Program-made: the position numbers and the translations under genes
DNA from: Bacillota bacterium
GTDB lineage: Bacteria; Bacillota; Clostridia; Christensenellales; SZUA-584
Assembly: GCA_023406895.1 (NCBI GenBank)
Contig: JAEXTV010000003.1
Coordinates: 1 to 13,581 of the forward strand
Direction of reading: 5' to 3'
DNA: 13,581 nucleotides
The notes under the pieces: generated by a model
What the model was told of the DNA's origin: nothing
Database searches by the model: none
Seen by the model: the letters and a program-made list of their open reading frames with translations, nothing else
Shown here: positions 6,904 through 13,493 of the stretch, piece by piece
How positions within the stretch are numbered: the stretch's first letter is position 1
Layout of the letters: each line of letters begins with the position of its first letter

Positions 6904-7683
6904 TTGAATTACTCAGAACCATACCGGACGATTCTTGCGGACAGCAGCCGTGATTACTTGAAGCTTGTCTCCTCGTTTCTCAAAGAAACGGAGAAGTTTG
7001 ATATTATCGATTACGCGTTTGACGGCAAGCAGGCCTACGAGCTTACCAAAGCGCTCAAGCCTGACCTTTTGGTGGTCGATCTCATCATGCCGGTTCTGGA
7101 CGGTTTTGCCGTACTCGAAGAATTGGGACGCGACGGCTACATCGAAAACACAAAGGTGGTGATGACGTCGGCGGTTAATCTGGATTTCGTGATGAAAAAG
7201 GCCGAGAGCTACAACGTCGATTACGTCTTTTTGAAGCCTTTCGACAAAGAAGTTTTCAAAAGGCGCCTGACGGAGCTGATGTCCTTTGAAACGGAGGGCG
7301 CGCGCGTTTTCGGCAGCAACGAGGAAACGAACCCCAGCCAGATTGTGACCTCTCATATCAAAAAGGTGGGTATTACCGCCAACATCAAGGGTTACCATTA
7401 CTTACGAGACGCCATACTGCTTGTTCATGAGGATTTTGACCTGATGAGCCACCTGACCACAGGCCTTTACACGACGGTGGCCAAGAAGCACAATTCCACA
7501 CCGCAGCGTGTGGAACGCGCGATGCGCCACGCGATTGAAACCGCTTGGAACCGCGGCAATATTGAAGTGCTGCAGGATTTCTTCGGATATACGATTCTTG
7601 ATACCAAGGGCAAACCGACCAACGGCGAGTTTATCGCGATGCTTGCGGACAAGCTCAATACGGAGCTTAAATACGTGGACTAG
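6904..7683 (+). CDS. spo0A: Spo0A, master regulator of sporulation
   Basis: A 259-residue response regulator. The receiver domain (about 7-125) has phosphoacceptor Asp59 (LLVVDLIMP), Thr88/Ser89 and Lys111 (FLKPFD). The C-terminal DNA-binding domain (about 148-255) holds the near-invariant TPQRVERAMRHAIETAW (199-215) and GKPTNGEFIAM (236-246). The acidic pocket reads LADSS (11-15): Asp12 is present, but the next residue, Asp in most Spo0A proteins and a Mg2+ ligand, is Ser13. I choose TTG 6904 because AGGCGGA (6894-6900) lies just before it and it matches the usual N-terminus. An in-frame ATG at 6871 lacks an SD. Phospho-Spo0A binds 0A boxes to start sporulation. Upstream sites at 6753 and 6815 suggest autoregulation and sigma-H control. 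spoIIM follows 60 bases later. Confidence 0.96.
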   Translation: MNYSEPYRTILADSSRDYLKLVSSFLKETEKFDIIDYAFDGKQAYELTKALKPDLLVVDLIMPVLDGFAVLEELGRDGYIENTKVVMTSAVNLDFVMKKAESYNVDYVFLKPFDKEVFKRRLTELMSFETEGARVFGSNEETNPSQIVTSHIKKVGITANIKGYHYLRDAILLVHEDFDLMSHLTTGLYTTVAKKHNSTPQRVERAMRHAIETAWNRGNIEVLQDFFGYTILDTKGKPTNGEFIAMLADKLNTELKYVD

Positions 7684-7700
7684 CATACGTCCTTTTTCAG

Positions 7701-7732
7701 CCGCATATCTATCATTAACAGATGATAGGCGG
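7701..7732 (+). other. Hairpin in the spo0A-spoIIM gap
   Basis: CTATCAT (7709-7715), loop TAACAG, ATGATAG (7722-7728) form a perfect 7-bp stem. CCGC (7701-7704) and GCGG (7729-7732) can extend it with an ATAT bulge. No T-run follows, so it is not a terminator. It ends beside the spoIIM SD (GGAGG, 7731-7735) and overlaps it by two bases. A modest role in mRNA stability or translation is possible. Confidence 0.35.
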
Positions 7733-7743
7733 AGGCGGCGGGC

Positions 7744-8364
7744 TTGCTAAACGAAACAAAAAGACGAATTTATACGGATGTGCTGGATAACAAAGCGCAG
7801 TATCTGTTGATCGTCTTTTTTTTGGTGGTGGGCATCACGGCGGGAACGGTGACGGTGAGCCATTTTCAAATGGGGACACAGCAGGCGTTGGTGAGCTTCA
7901 AGGATTCGCTGTTCATGTCGGTTAAATCGGCAGATCCCGATTTTTGGGGTATCTTTTTTCATTCCCTGCTTTACCATACGCTCATCTTTGGTATCATCGC
8001 CGTGTTTTCGCTGATGATGCTGGGCATTCCGGTGATTACGGCTGTGATGATATTCAAAGGGTTTTGCGTAGGGTTTACGGTGGGTGTGCTTGCGCTCGAT
8101 ATGAGCGTGGGTGGATTTTTGGCCATTGTGGTTTGTTTGTTTCTGCCGAATCTCATATTCATTCCATGTGTTTGCAAGGCGGGGGTATTGGGGCTAAACA
8201 ACGCGATACAGGTTTTTAAAACAAGGCATATCCCCAAAACGGCGGGGGATAAGTTGGCATCGTCAAAGCCTTATTTTACACGGCTGCTGATTGTATATGC
8301 TTTTGGGTTTATCGGGATACTCATTGAATCGCTATTAACGCCCGCGCTGATGAAGCTGATTTAA
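7744..8364 (+). CDS. spoIIM: SpoIIM, stage II sporulation membrane protein
   Basis: A 206-residue polytopic protein with five hydrophobic segments (about 20-40, 75-95, 97-117, 122-145 and 180-200). The middle motif GIPVITAVMIFKGFCVGFTV (94-113) resembles the GMPVIFILLFLKGIVVGFTVG region of Bacillus SpoIIM. In Bacillus, SpoIIM forms the DMP complex with SpoIID and SpoIIP, recruiting septal peptidoglycan hydrolases for engulfment. The start is TTG 7744 with GGAGG (7731-7735) eight bases upstream. It lies 60 bp downstream of spo0A and may be cotranscribed with it. The more distant UPF-type SpoIIM-like membrane proteins are an alternative, but the sporulation context favours true SpoIIM. Confidence 0.93.
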   Translation: MLNETKRRIYTDVLDNKAQYLLIVFFLVVGITAGTVTVSHFQMGTQQALVSFKDSLFMSVKSADPDFWGIFFHSLLYHTLIFGIIAVFSLMMLGIPVITAVMIFKGFCVGFTVGVLALDMSVGGFLAIVVCLFLPNLIFIPCVCKAGVLGLNNAIQVFKTRHIPKTAGDKLASSKPYFTRLLIVYAFGFIGILIESLLTPALMKLI

Positions 8365-8417
8365 AGTCAATTTGACAATTAATCATATCCTTCTTAAATA
8401 TTGAATAAGCGACGTGA

Positions 8418-8444
8418 CACCAAAGAGATTATTTATCTTTGGTG
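8418..8444 (+). terminator. Hairpin after spoIIM (terminator-like, no U-tract)
   Basis: CACCAAAGA (8418-8426) and TCTTTGGTG (8436-8444) form a perfect 9-bp stem with a 9-base loop, about 55 bases after the spoIIM stop. No T-run follows, so termination efficiency is doubtful. It marks the left edge of an AT-rich patch. The rest of 8365-8612 holds only a weak promoter candidate (TTGCGC 8501-8506, 18 bp, TATATT 8525-8530). Confidence 0.4.
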
Positions 8445-8612
8445 GGTCTAGACGCCCGAAATTGTTATTTCTCGTGTTGCATTAAATGTTGAACCAAATG
8501 TTGCGCCATATAGAAAATACATGCTATATTATGTTAATGAGTCGTTCTGCTTCTTTTATTCAAAAAAGCCTACAAGACAGATTAATTAAATTAGGTGTAG
8601 GAGATTGTATGT

Positions 8613-9020
8613 ATGGAACTGATCTTTGAGGATGAGTCAAGCGCCAACCGGGGAATGAAAAAATCCCATGAAATAATGCTAAATTTTTTTGGTAATTCGG
8701 TATGCCTCGTAAAATATTGGGGACCGGTTCAAATGTGTGTTTTTTATCTTGAGTACGATTATTCTCCAAGTTGTTATAAAATCTTAATAGAGTGTGAGCG
8801 TGGTTTTATAACGATATCAGTAAAAAATCAAGCTGGAAATCGTTTTTCTCCGTGGATGATCTATCCCGAATCGCGTTATTATCATTTTGAGGATGTTGAT
8901 AAGGATATTTATCAATTGATTAGTTTAACGCACCAAGCCATTATGAAAAACGAGATTAAATTTCTCACAAATAACGAGTTGCGAAAATTATCAGAAAGCA
9001 CCAGCTTTCAGAGTCTTTGA
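8613..9020 (+). CDS. Hypothetical small cytoplasmic protein
   Basis: A 135-residue protein that I do not recognise. It has no signal peptide or membrane segment and is rich in aromatic and acidic residues (CVFYLEYDYS, MIYPESRYYHFEDVD), suggesting a compact mixed alpha/beta fold. AGGAG (8599-8603) lies nine bases before the ATG. A second ATG at 8609 gives only six codons in another frame. Base composition is clearly AT-richer than the sporulation genes upstream and ridA downstream, as in the barstar gene that follows 114 bases later. Size, composition and neighbour would suit an immunity protein of a polymorphic-toxin locus. That is inference from context only, with no family motif to support it. 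Confidence 0.65.
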   Translation: MELIFEDESSANRGMKKSHEIMLNFFGNSVCLVKYWGPVQMCVFYLEYDYSPSCYKILIECERGFITISVKNQAGNRFSPWMIYPESRYYHFEDVDKDIYQLISLTHQAIMKNEIKFLTNNELRKLSESTSFQSL

Positions 9021-9134
9021 GAGAATTGAGGGCGTAATAAATATTAGAATATTAATAGTACCAACCATTTATTACATGTAAACTATTAAAAATATATTTT
9101 ATTCGTTAATATGCTCTTAAGTGAGGCGTGTGAA

Positions 9135-9542
9135 ATGAGAAGGGAATTTATTATTGACGGAAAGAACTTTTACGATATAGAGGGTTTTTATTGTGAAATT
9201 GATAAACTTCTAGCAAAAGACCTAACATGGAAGACAGGCCATAATTTAGATGCTTTTAATGATTTGCTAAGAGGTGGCTTTGGGGTTCATGAATATAACG
9301 AACCGATATTACTGATATGGAAAAACTATAAAAAAAGCTTGGCTGATTTCAGCTACGAAGCAACAGCGCAATACTATGAAACAATGCTGACAAGATGCCA
9401 TCCAACAAATATTCCTCATGTTAAGGTTCTTTTAGATGACGCAAGAAATAAAAAAGGAGATACCCTGATGGATATTATAGTGGGAATCATTTCTGACAAA
9501 AACAACTCTGGACATGACTGTAAGCTTGTCACCATTGACTAA
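9135..9542 (+). CDS. Barstar-family ribonuclease inhibitor
   Basis: A 135-residue protein whose first half resembles barstar. The stretch KTGHNLDAFNDLL (33-45) aligns with barstar YYGENLDALWDAL. Asp39 and Asp43 correspond to barstar Asp35 and Asp39, the residues that plug the barnase active site, and the following EPILLIWKNY fits the next strand. Barstar itself is about 90 residues, so this one has a C-terminal extension ending in a strand-like CKLVTID. Family members neutralise secreted or contact-delivered RNases by tight binding in the cytoplasm. I use ATG 9135, with GAGG (9123-9126) eight bases before it; ATG 9111 in the same frame lacks an SD. No barnase-like nuclease is visible nearby, so it looks like an orphan immunity gene. 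It is AT-rich compared with its flanks. Confidence 0.8.
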   Translation: MRREFIIDGKNFYDIEGFYCEIDKLLAKDLTWKTGHNLDAFNDLLRGGFGVHEYNEPILLIWKNYKKSLADFSYEATAQYYETMLTRCHPTNIPHVKVLLDDARNKKGDTLMDIIVGIISDKNNSGHDCKLVTID

Positions 9543-9572
9543 GTATTAAATAATTCAAAGACGCTTGAGCAT

Positions 9573-9617
9573 ACCAATAATACTATAGTATATCAATCGA
9601 TTTGGTCATCTTTTTTT
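9573..9617 (+). terminator. Weak terminator candidate after the barstar gene
   Basis: ACCAA (9573-9577) can pair with TTGGT (9602-9606) around an inner palindrome ATACTATAGTAT (9580-9591). A seven-T run follows at 9611-9617. The stem is short and AT-rich, so this is only a plausible terminator between the accessory patch and the ridA promoter. Confidence 0.3.
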
Positions 9618-9638
9618 GCTTTTGCATACCCCCATCCG

Positions 9639-9667
9639 TTGCATCAGAAAATAGAATACGCTATAGT
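9639..9667 (+). promoter_or_regulatory. Sigma-A promoter of ridA-tcdA
   Basis: TTGCAT (9639-9644), a 17-bp spacer and TATAGT (9662-9667) form a good housekeeping promoter. The predicted start near 9674 is very close to the SD (AGAGGTGA, 9675-9682), so the leader would be short, only about 15 bases. Confidence 0.5.
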
Positions 9668-9687
9668 TGTCGGTAGAGGTGAATGAA

Positions 9688-10071
9688 ATGAACAAAGAAT
9701 TAATCAATACAGATAAAGCGCCGGCCGCCATCGGGCCGTACGCGCAAGCCATCAAAGCCAATGGCCTTGTGTTCACATCCGGGCAGATTCCGATAGACCC
9801 CGCCACAGGCAATATCGTTGCGGGCGGCATAGAGGAACAGGCAGCGCAAGTGCTGAATAACTTGCGTGAGGTGCTGAGTGCGGCTGGCGCGGGCTTTCAA
9901 GATGTGGTGAAAACCACGGTGTTCATTAAAGACATGAACGAATTTCCGAAGCTGAACGCGGTTTACGCGCAGTATTTCACGCAGCCGTATCCCGCAAGGT
10001 CAACCGTGGAGGTGGCGCGGCTACCAAAGGATGTGCTCGTGGAAATCGAAGCCGTGGCGGTGTGCCCATGA
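9688..10071 (+). CDS. ridA: RidA (YjgF/YER057c) enamine/imine deaminase
   Basis: A 127-residue protein of standard RidA length. It hydrolyses reactive enamine/imine intermediates such as 2-aminoacrylate, released by PLP enzymes, to keto acids and ammonia, and acts as a cytoplasmic homotrimer. Family motifs are IGPYAQA (15-21), the TSGQIPIDP strand (30-38), YPARSTVEV with the substrate-binding Arg104 (101-109) and the C-terminal VEIEAVA (118-124). ATG 9688 is preceded by AGAGGTGA at 9675-9682. An in-frame start 21 bases earlier is overlapped by the promoter and has no SD. The stop overlaps the next start (ATGA), so the two genes are translationally coupled. Confidence 0.94.
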   Translation: MNKELINTDKAPAAIGPYAQAIKANGLVFTSGQIPIDPATGNIVAGGIEEQAAQVLNNLREVLSAAGAGFQDVVKTTVFIKDMNEFPKLNAVYAQYFTQPYPARSTVEVARLPKDVLVEIEAVAVCP

Positions 10072-10838
10072 CAAAGCTCGGCGCATTTTCGCGGACGGAG
10101 CTGCTACTCGGTCCGGAAGCGATGGACAAGCTCAAAAACGCGTCGGTGGCTGTATTCGGAATCGGCGGCGTCGGCTCTTATACCGTGGAGGCGCTCGCAC
10201 GCAGCGGCGTGGGCGGCATCGCGCTGTTTGACGACGACAAGGTGTGCCTCACAAATATCAACCGTCAGCTGATTGCCACACGCGATACGGTGGGGCACAG
10301 CAAGGTGGAAGCGGCCAAGGAACGGATTCTCTCGATCAACCCGGACTGCCGTGTGGAGACGCACGCGTGCTTTTACACGGTGAACAATGCAGATGACTAT
10401 GATTTGTCCCACTATTCGTATATTGTGGACGCAATCGACACGGTAAGCTCAAAGCTCACGCTGATTGAACGTGCAAGGGCGGCGGGCGTGCCCATCATCA
10501 GCTGCATGGGGGCGGGCAACAAGCTTGATCCCACACGGTTTGAGGTGGCGGATATCTACGAGACATCCGTGTGCCCGCTCGCAAAGGTGATGCGGCGCGA
10601 GCTACGGGCGCGCGGCGTTGAGCGGCTCAAGGTCGTCTACTCCAAAGAAGAGGCGATAAAGCCGAGGGAGGACGAAGCGCCGAACTGCAAAACAGGCTGC
10701 ATCTGTCCGCCCGGCACCATGAGAAAATGCACGGCGCGTCGGCAGGTGCCCGGCAGCATCGCGTTTGTGCCGTCCGTCGCCGGGCTGATTCTCGCGGGCG
10801 AAGTCATCAAAGATTTGATTCGCATTCAGGAGGCTTGA
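10068..10838 (+). CDS. tcdA: TcdA-like E1/ThiF/MoeB-superfamily enzyme (t6A dehydratase family)
   Basis: A 256-residue E1-like enzyme. The nucleotide-binding loop GIGGVGS (31-37), acidic FDDDKV (54-59), NRQ (65-67) and Lys79 are the ATP-binding signature of the ThiF/MoeB/TcdA superfamily. The length, the SVCPLAKVMRRELRARG segment and KVVYSKEE indicate the TcdA (YgdL/CsdL) group. TcdA cyclises tRNA N6-threonylcarbamoyladenosine at A37 to the hydantoin form. A Cys cluster (CKTGCICPP) near residues 207-215 could bind metal or act in sulfur chemistry. ATG 10068 overlaps the ridA stop by four bases; a GTG at 10062 is an alternative. The 3' end overlaps the convergent gene by 13 bases. Another adenylating role is possible, but the TcdA type is most likely. 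Confidence 0.88.
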   Translation: MTKLGAFSRTELLLGPEAMDKLKNASVAVFGIGGVGSYTVEALARSGVGGIALFDDDKVCLTNINRQLIATRDTVGHSKVEAAKERILSINPDCRVETHACFYTVNNADDYDLSHYSYIVDAIDTVSSKLTLIERARAAGVPIISCMGAGNKLDPTRFEVADIYETSVCPLAKVMRRELRARGVERLKVVYSKEEAIKPREDEAPNCKTGCICPPGTMRKCTARRQVPGSIAFVPSVAGLILAGEVIKDLIRIQEA

Positions 10839-11569
10839 ACGATAACGGAAAGCTGTTCGCTGAAAGGATTCTTGCGTATGGCGAGCGACCAGAGGTAAGG
10901 ATAACGCGCTTTCAAGTGTTTCATATAAATCACCCATTCATAGGCCAGGAGATTGTATGCGCGTGCGATATCGCCTTTGAGGTGTTCAATATCCGCCTTG
11001 GGCAGCGCCGTTAAATCCGTTCTGCTCGCTATCTCGTCAACAAGATGATAGAGCGCCCAGAGCATATTCGTGAAGGTATCATGCTCCAACAGATTGGGGT
11101 TGGCAAACAGCTGGATGATGATGTTCTTTTCCGGAAGCGCTTCTTTAAGCGCCGATAACGACTTTGAATCAAGCGTGAATTGAACGGGGCAGCTTTTCAC
11201 GGCTTTGGCCGCAGTGTCAAACGCTTTGTCGTTCCACGCCGGTTTCATATCCACAAGCGCTCTGACGGCGCTGATATCCGATATCACGGCATTAAGGGAT
11301 CGGAGCGCATCGGAGCCCGTTTCGCTGAAAAAAGCGCTGATGACGATGTTGATTTGTTCAAGCCGTTCTCGTTTTTCCCGTGCGCTAAGTATGCGGTCCA
11401 GAAAAAATGTGATGATCACAACCTCGAGAGGCAGAAAAATCAAATCCTGAAAAATCAAAAATTCGGATTCTACGATATTATGAAACAAAAGCTGCTGTAA
11501 TATGAAAAAAACCACAGACAATAATACAAGAACGATGATGATGGCATGGTCAAAACGTATACGCTTCAT
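10826..11569 (-). CDS. Hypothetical membrane-anchored protein
   Basis: A 247-residue protein from the preferred start. Two hydrophobic segments lie at about 9-26 and 35-56, followed by a charged stretch (REKRERLEQ) and a long, largely helical cytoplasmic domain with no motif I recognise. ATG 11569 is chosen because GGAGGG lies just upstream on the minus strand; a longer version to 11695 adds 42 residues without an SD. A weak promoter lies at 11601-11630. The gene converges on tcdA with a 13-base tail overlap, so the two may interfere or make antisense RNA. It is divergent from the MATE leader. The juxtamembrane helix and soluble domain suggest a regulatory or scaffold protein, but nothing specific can be claimed. 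Confidence 0.75.
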   Translation of the reverse strand: MKRIRFDHAIIIVLVLLSVVFFILQQLLFHNIVESEFLIFQDLIFLPLEVVIITFFLDRILSAREKRERLEQINIVISAFFSETGSDALRSLNAVISDISAVRALVDMKPAWNDKAFDTAAKAVKSCPVQFTLDSKSLSALKEALPEKNIIIQLFANPNLLEHDTFTNMLWALYHLVDEIASRTDLTALPKADIEHLKGDIARAYNLLAYEWVIYMKHLKARYPYLWSLAIRKNPFSEQLSVIVQAS

Positions 11570-11600
11570 AAACCCTCCGCTGCGGTAAAATCTTGTTTCA

Positions 11601-11630
11601 ATTATAAAAGCGGCGCACCCCAAAACGCAA
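11601..11630 (-). promoter_or_regulatory. Probable promoter of the minus-strand membrane gene
   Basis: On the minus strand, TATAAT (11601-11606) is perfect, and TTGCGT (11625-11630) lies 18 bp upstream as a weak -35. The predicted start is about 25 bases before the ATG at 11569, leaving room for the GGAGGG SD. This supports the shorter ORF. Confidence 0.45.
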
Positions 11631-11708
11631 GACGGTATTGATGCAAAAAGAGTATCAACCAACATACATATCAATCGGTAAAATACACAGGACAAGGAAA
11701 ATTATAGC

Positions 11709-11737
11709 TTGACAATCGAAAATCCGGCTTGTATGAT
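11709..11737 (+). promoter_or_regulatory. Strong sigma-A promoter of the MATE leader
   Basis: A perfect -35 TTGACA (11709-11714), a 17-bp spacer and -10 TATGAT (11732-11737) predict a start near 11744. The first MATE codon is about 265 bases further on, so the transcript has a long 5' leader that contains a leader ORF and a terminator. Confidence 0.78.
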
Positions 11738-11759
11738 ATCAAAGGATTAAATGTCAAGG

Positions 11760-11926
11760 AGGTGAGAGGATGATTATCACAATGCATAAAGCCATTAGCT
11801 GCACATGTCTCAGCGCGGAACCGGCATTTGGTTGCTTGTGCCGTTATCATACTGTTCGCCTCTCGCCTGATTTCATAATGTGATGTGTTTGCATCCTATA
11901 TGTCTGTCATGCCCTGAAGGCGAATG
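11760..11926 (+). promoter_or_regulatory. Mutually exclusive helices: candidate attenuator switch
   Basis: AGGTGAGAGG (11760-11769, covering part of the leader SD) pairs with CCTCTCGCCT (11859-11868) over ten consecutive positions, with one U-G. ATGAT (11770-11774) can add ATCAT (11846-11850). The alternative is TGTTCGCCT (11853-11861) pairing with AGGCGAATG (11918-11926), nine positions with two G-U, which would open the left arm of the terminator. The helices share 11859-11861 and cannot coexist. These pairings are read from the sequence; the switch is inference. Confidence 0.42.
11770..11883 (+). CDS. Cys-rich leader peptide upstream of the MATE gene
   Basis: A 37-codon ORF running from MIITMHKAIS to RLSPDFIM. 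It has an excellent SD (AAGGAGGTGA, 11756-11765) with its AGGAGG core seven bases before the ATG. Four cysteines form two CxC pairs (C11/C13 and C22/C24). It is encoded between a strong promoter and an intrinsic terminator, the classic place for a regulatory leader peptide. I recognise no family. The SD is better than that of the transporter it precedes, which argues against a chance ORF. The region 11760-11868 may fold so that the SD is masked. It could be a translated regulator of attenuation or, less likely, a functional small metal-binding peptide. Confidence 0.58.
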   Translation: MIITMHKAISCTCLSAEPAFGCLCRYHTVRLSPDFIM

Positions 11927-11943
11927 CGCTTTCAGGGTTTTTT
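11912..11943 (+). terminator. Intrinsic terminator in the MATE leader
   Basis: CCCTGAAGGCG (11912-11922), loop AATG, CGCTTTCAGGG (11927-11937) form an 11-bp stem with one G-U, followed by TTTTTT (11938-11943). This is a strong terminator 64 bases before the MATE start. It would stop transcription from the leader promoter unless antitermination occurs. Confidence 0.87.
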
Positions 11944-12007
11944 AATGTGATTCTGAGAGCGTCGGAATAAATTGATTTTGCAAGGATTCTTTAAGGGGTT
12001 AATAAAT

Positions 12008-13384
12008 ATGTTCTCTTCTGCAAAAAATGTTTTACTTATGCCGCGAAACAAAAATTTCTCCGATAAACTGTTTCATTTGGCGCTGCCCATGATGCTCGAA
12101 CAGTTTCTGATGTCATCGCTGTTTATTTTCGATACCGTGTTTGTCGGTGCGCTCGGTGATGAGTATCTCGGGGCTGTCGGACAGGCAGGAAATATACTGA
12201 TGCTGTTGTGGTGCGGATTCACTGCCTTGTCGAGCTCAGGGGCCATCTTCGCCGCACAGTATTGGGGTAAAGACAAAGATGAAAAGGGTATCCGCAAAGC
12301 GTTTACCATCAGTTTGATGGCCACCACGCTGATTGCTGTATTCTTCTTTATATTGTCGTTCTTCTTTCGGAATGCGGTCATGAGCGTGCTGTCGACTGAC
12401 GACACCGTGCGAAAGATCGGCGCGGAGTACTTGTCGATTGTGTGCTTCGCTTATCCGGTGTGGGCAGGAGTATCTGTGCTCGCTGCGATGCTTCGTTCAA
12501 TGGGAATCACGAAGATGCCCATGATTGCATCCATATGCGCGGCGGCTTTCAACATTTTGTTCGACAGCGCTTTTGTGGCCGGAAATTTTGGTTTTCCAAA
12601 GCTTGGCGTTCCGGCTGCGGCCATTTCCACCATCGCAGGCGCGATAATCGAATTTATCTTGCTGTTTGTTTTTGCACGCCGGTCCCGCAGCGCGATCACG
12701 GCAAGACGACGGGACTTGGTCTGGCCCGGAAAAGAGATGGTCAGAAGGTATCTTAAAACAGCGCTGCCGCTGATTGCAAAAGATCAGCTTTGGGCAGGCG
12801 GTGTGGCGGTTTACAGCATTTCGTTTGCCGCGCTCGGCGTCGCAGCAACAGCCGGGTATAATGTTTACAGCACGCTCATGCAGTTTATGAATGTGCTTTT
12901 TCTCGCGCTCGGCAATGCGGGGGGGATATTGATCGGGCATGAACTGGGCGCGGGAGAGATTGATAGGGCAAAGAATTACGCGTGGCGGCTGCTGCGGGCT
13001 GTGATATTGTCGTCGCTGGTACTGTGCCCGATATTCATACTGCTGCGCGGCGTCATGCTGCTGCCATACCCGAGCCTGACGTCAGAAGCCATCGGGTACG
13101 CGCAGGAGTCTTTGGCGCTCGCCGCGTTGACGATATGGGCACGCGGCATCAACTTCACAAATATGGACGGCATACTGCGGGCCGGCGGGGATACGTTTGG
13201 GGCCGCTGCCATTGATATCGGGATGCTGTGGTTTGTCGGCGTACCGCTGACGGTGGTTGCCGGAATGCAGCTGCATTGGCCGTTTATTATCGTGGTGCTG
13301 ATGACTTGTATTGAAGAGGTTGTGAAGGCGGCGGTCAGCATTGCGCGGGTCAGAAAATACAAGTGGGCCAAACAGCTGGTGTAG
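12008..13384 (+). CDS. MATE-family multidrug/cation efflux transporter
   Basis: A 458-residue, 12-segment membrane transporter of the MATE family (NorM/DinF/MepA type), normal in length. These proteins export cationic drugs or metabolites in exchange for Na+ or H+. Family features include LALPMMLEQFLMSSLFIFDT early in the protein, the internal repeat with TALPLIAKDQLWAGG, and the GNAGGILIGHELGAGEIDRAK segment. ATG 12008 is chosen because AAGGGG (11993-11998) lies nine bases upstream; a longer TTG start at 11972 has no SD. The preceding leader carries a promoter, leader ORF and terminator, suggesting induced expression by antitermination. The substrate cannot be inferred. A bulged hairpin with a T-run follows the stop. 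Confidence 0.93.
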   Translation: MFSSAKNVLLMPRNKNFSDKLFHLALPMMLEQFLMSSLFIFDTVFVGALGDEYLGAVGQAGNILMLLWCGFTALSSSGAIFAAQYWGKDKDEKGIRKAFTISLMATTLIAVFFFILSFFFRNAVMSVLSTDDTVRKIGAEYLSIVCFAYPVWAGVSVLAAMLRSMGITKMPMIASICAAAFNILFDSAFVAGNFGFPKLGVPAAAISTIAGAIIEFILLFVFARRSRSAITARRRDLVWPGKEMVRRYLKTALPLIAKDQLWAGGVAVYSISFAALGVAATAGYNVYSTLMQFMNVLFLALGNAGGILIGHELGAGEIDRAKNYAWRLLRAVILSSLVLCPIFILLRGVMLLPYPSLTSEAIGYAQESLALAALTIWARGINFTNMDGILRAGGDTFGAAAIDIGMLWFVGVPLTVVAGMQLHWPFIIVVLMTCIEEVVKAAVSIARVRKYKWAKQLV

Positions 13385-13423
13385 CCTATGTATGTTCGCA
13401 GATATGAGAACGGCTGTTTTTTT
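13383..13423 (+). terminator. Probable terminator of the MATE gene
   Basis: GTTC (13394-13397) pairs with GAAC (13408-13411), and AGCC (13383-13386) pairs with GGCT (13412-13415) across a seven-base bulge. T7 follows at 13417-13423. The stem is broken, so it is only moderately convincing. Confidence 0.45.
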
Positions 13424-13464
13424 GCGGGCTCTGAAATATTTCTGAAAAAGGGCGAATAAAAGCG

Positions 13465-13493
13465 TTGACAAGTGGTAGGGTGTTTGGTAAGAT
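13465..13493 (+). promoter_or_regulatory. Near-consensus promoter, rRNA/stable-RNA type
   Basis: A perfect TTGACA (13465-13470), a 17-bp spacer and TAAGAT (13488-13493) are followed by a GC-rich leader with a CGCTC/GAGCG hairpin (13501-13505 with 13517-13521) and no SD or start codon in the remaining 60 bases. The window ends in TTGA, which could begin a second -35. This layout is typical of Clostridia rRNA operon promoters, but no rRNA lies in the window. Confidence 0.68.

Noticed and set aside
11744..11943. Known riboswitch class (for example a guanidine or ykkC-type aptamer) before the MATE gene
   Set aside because: I could not find the conserved core sequences of such aptamers; a perfect SD and an ORF reaching close to the terminator fit a leader-peptide attenuator better.
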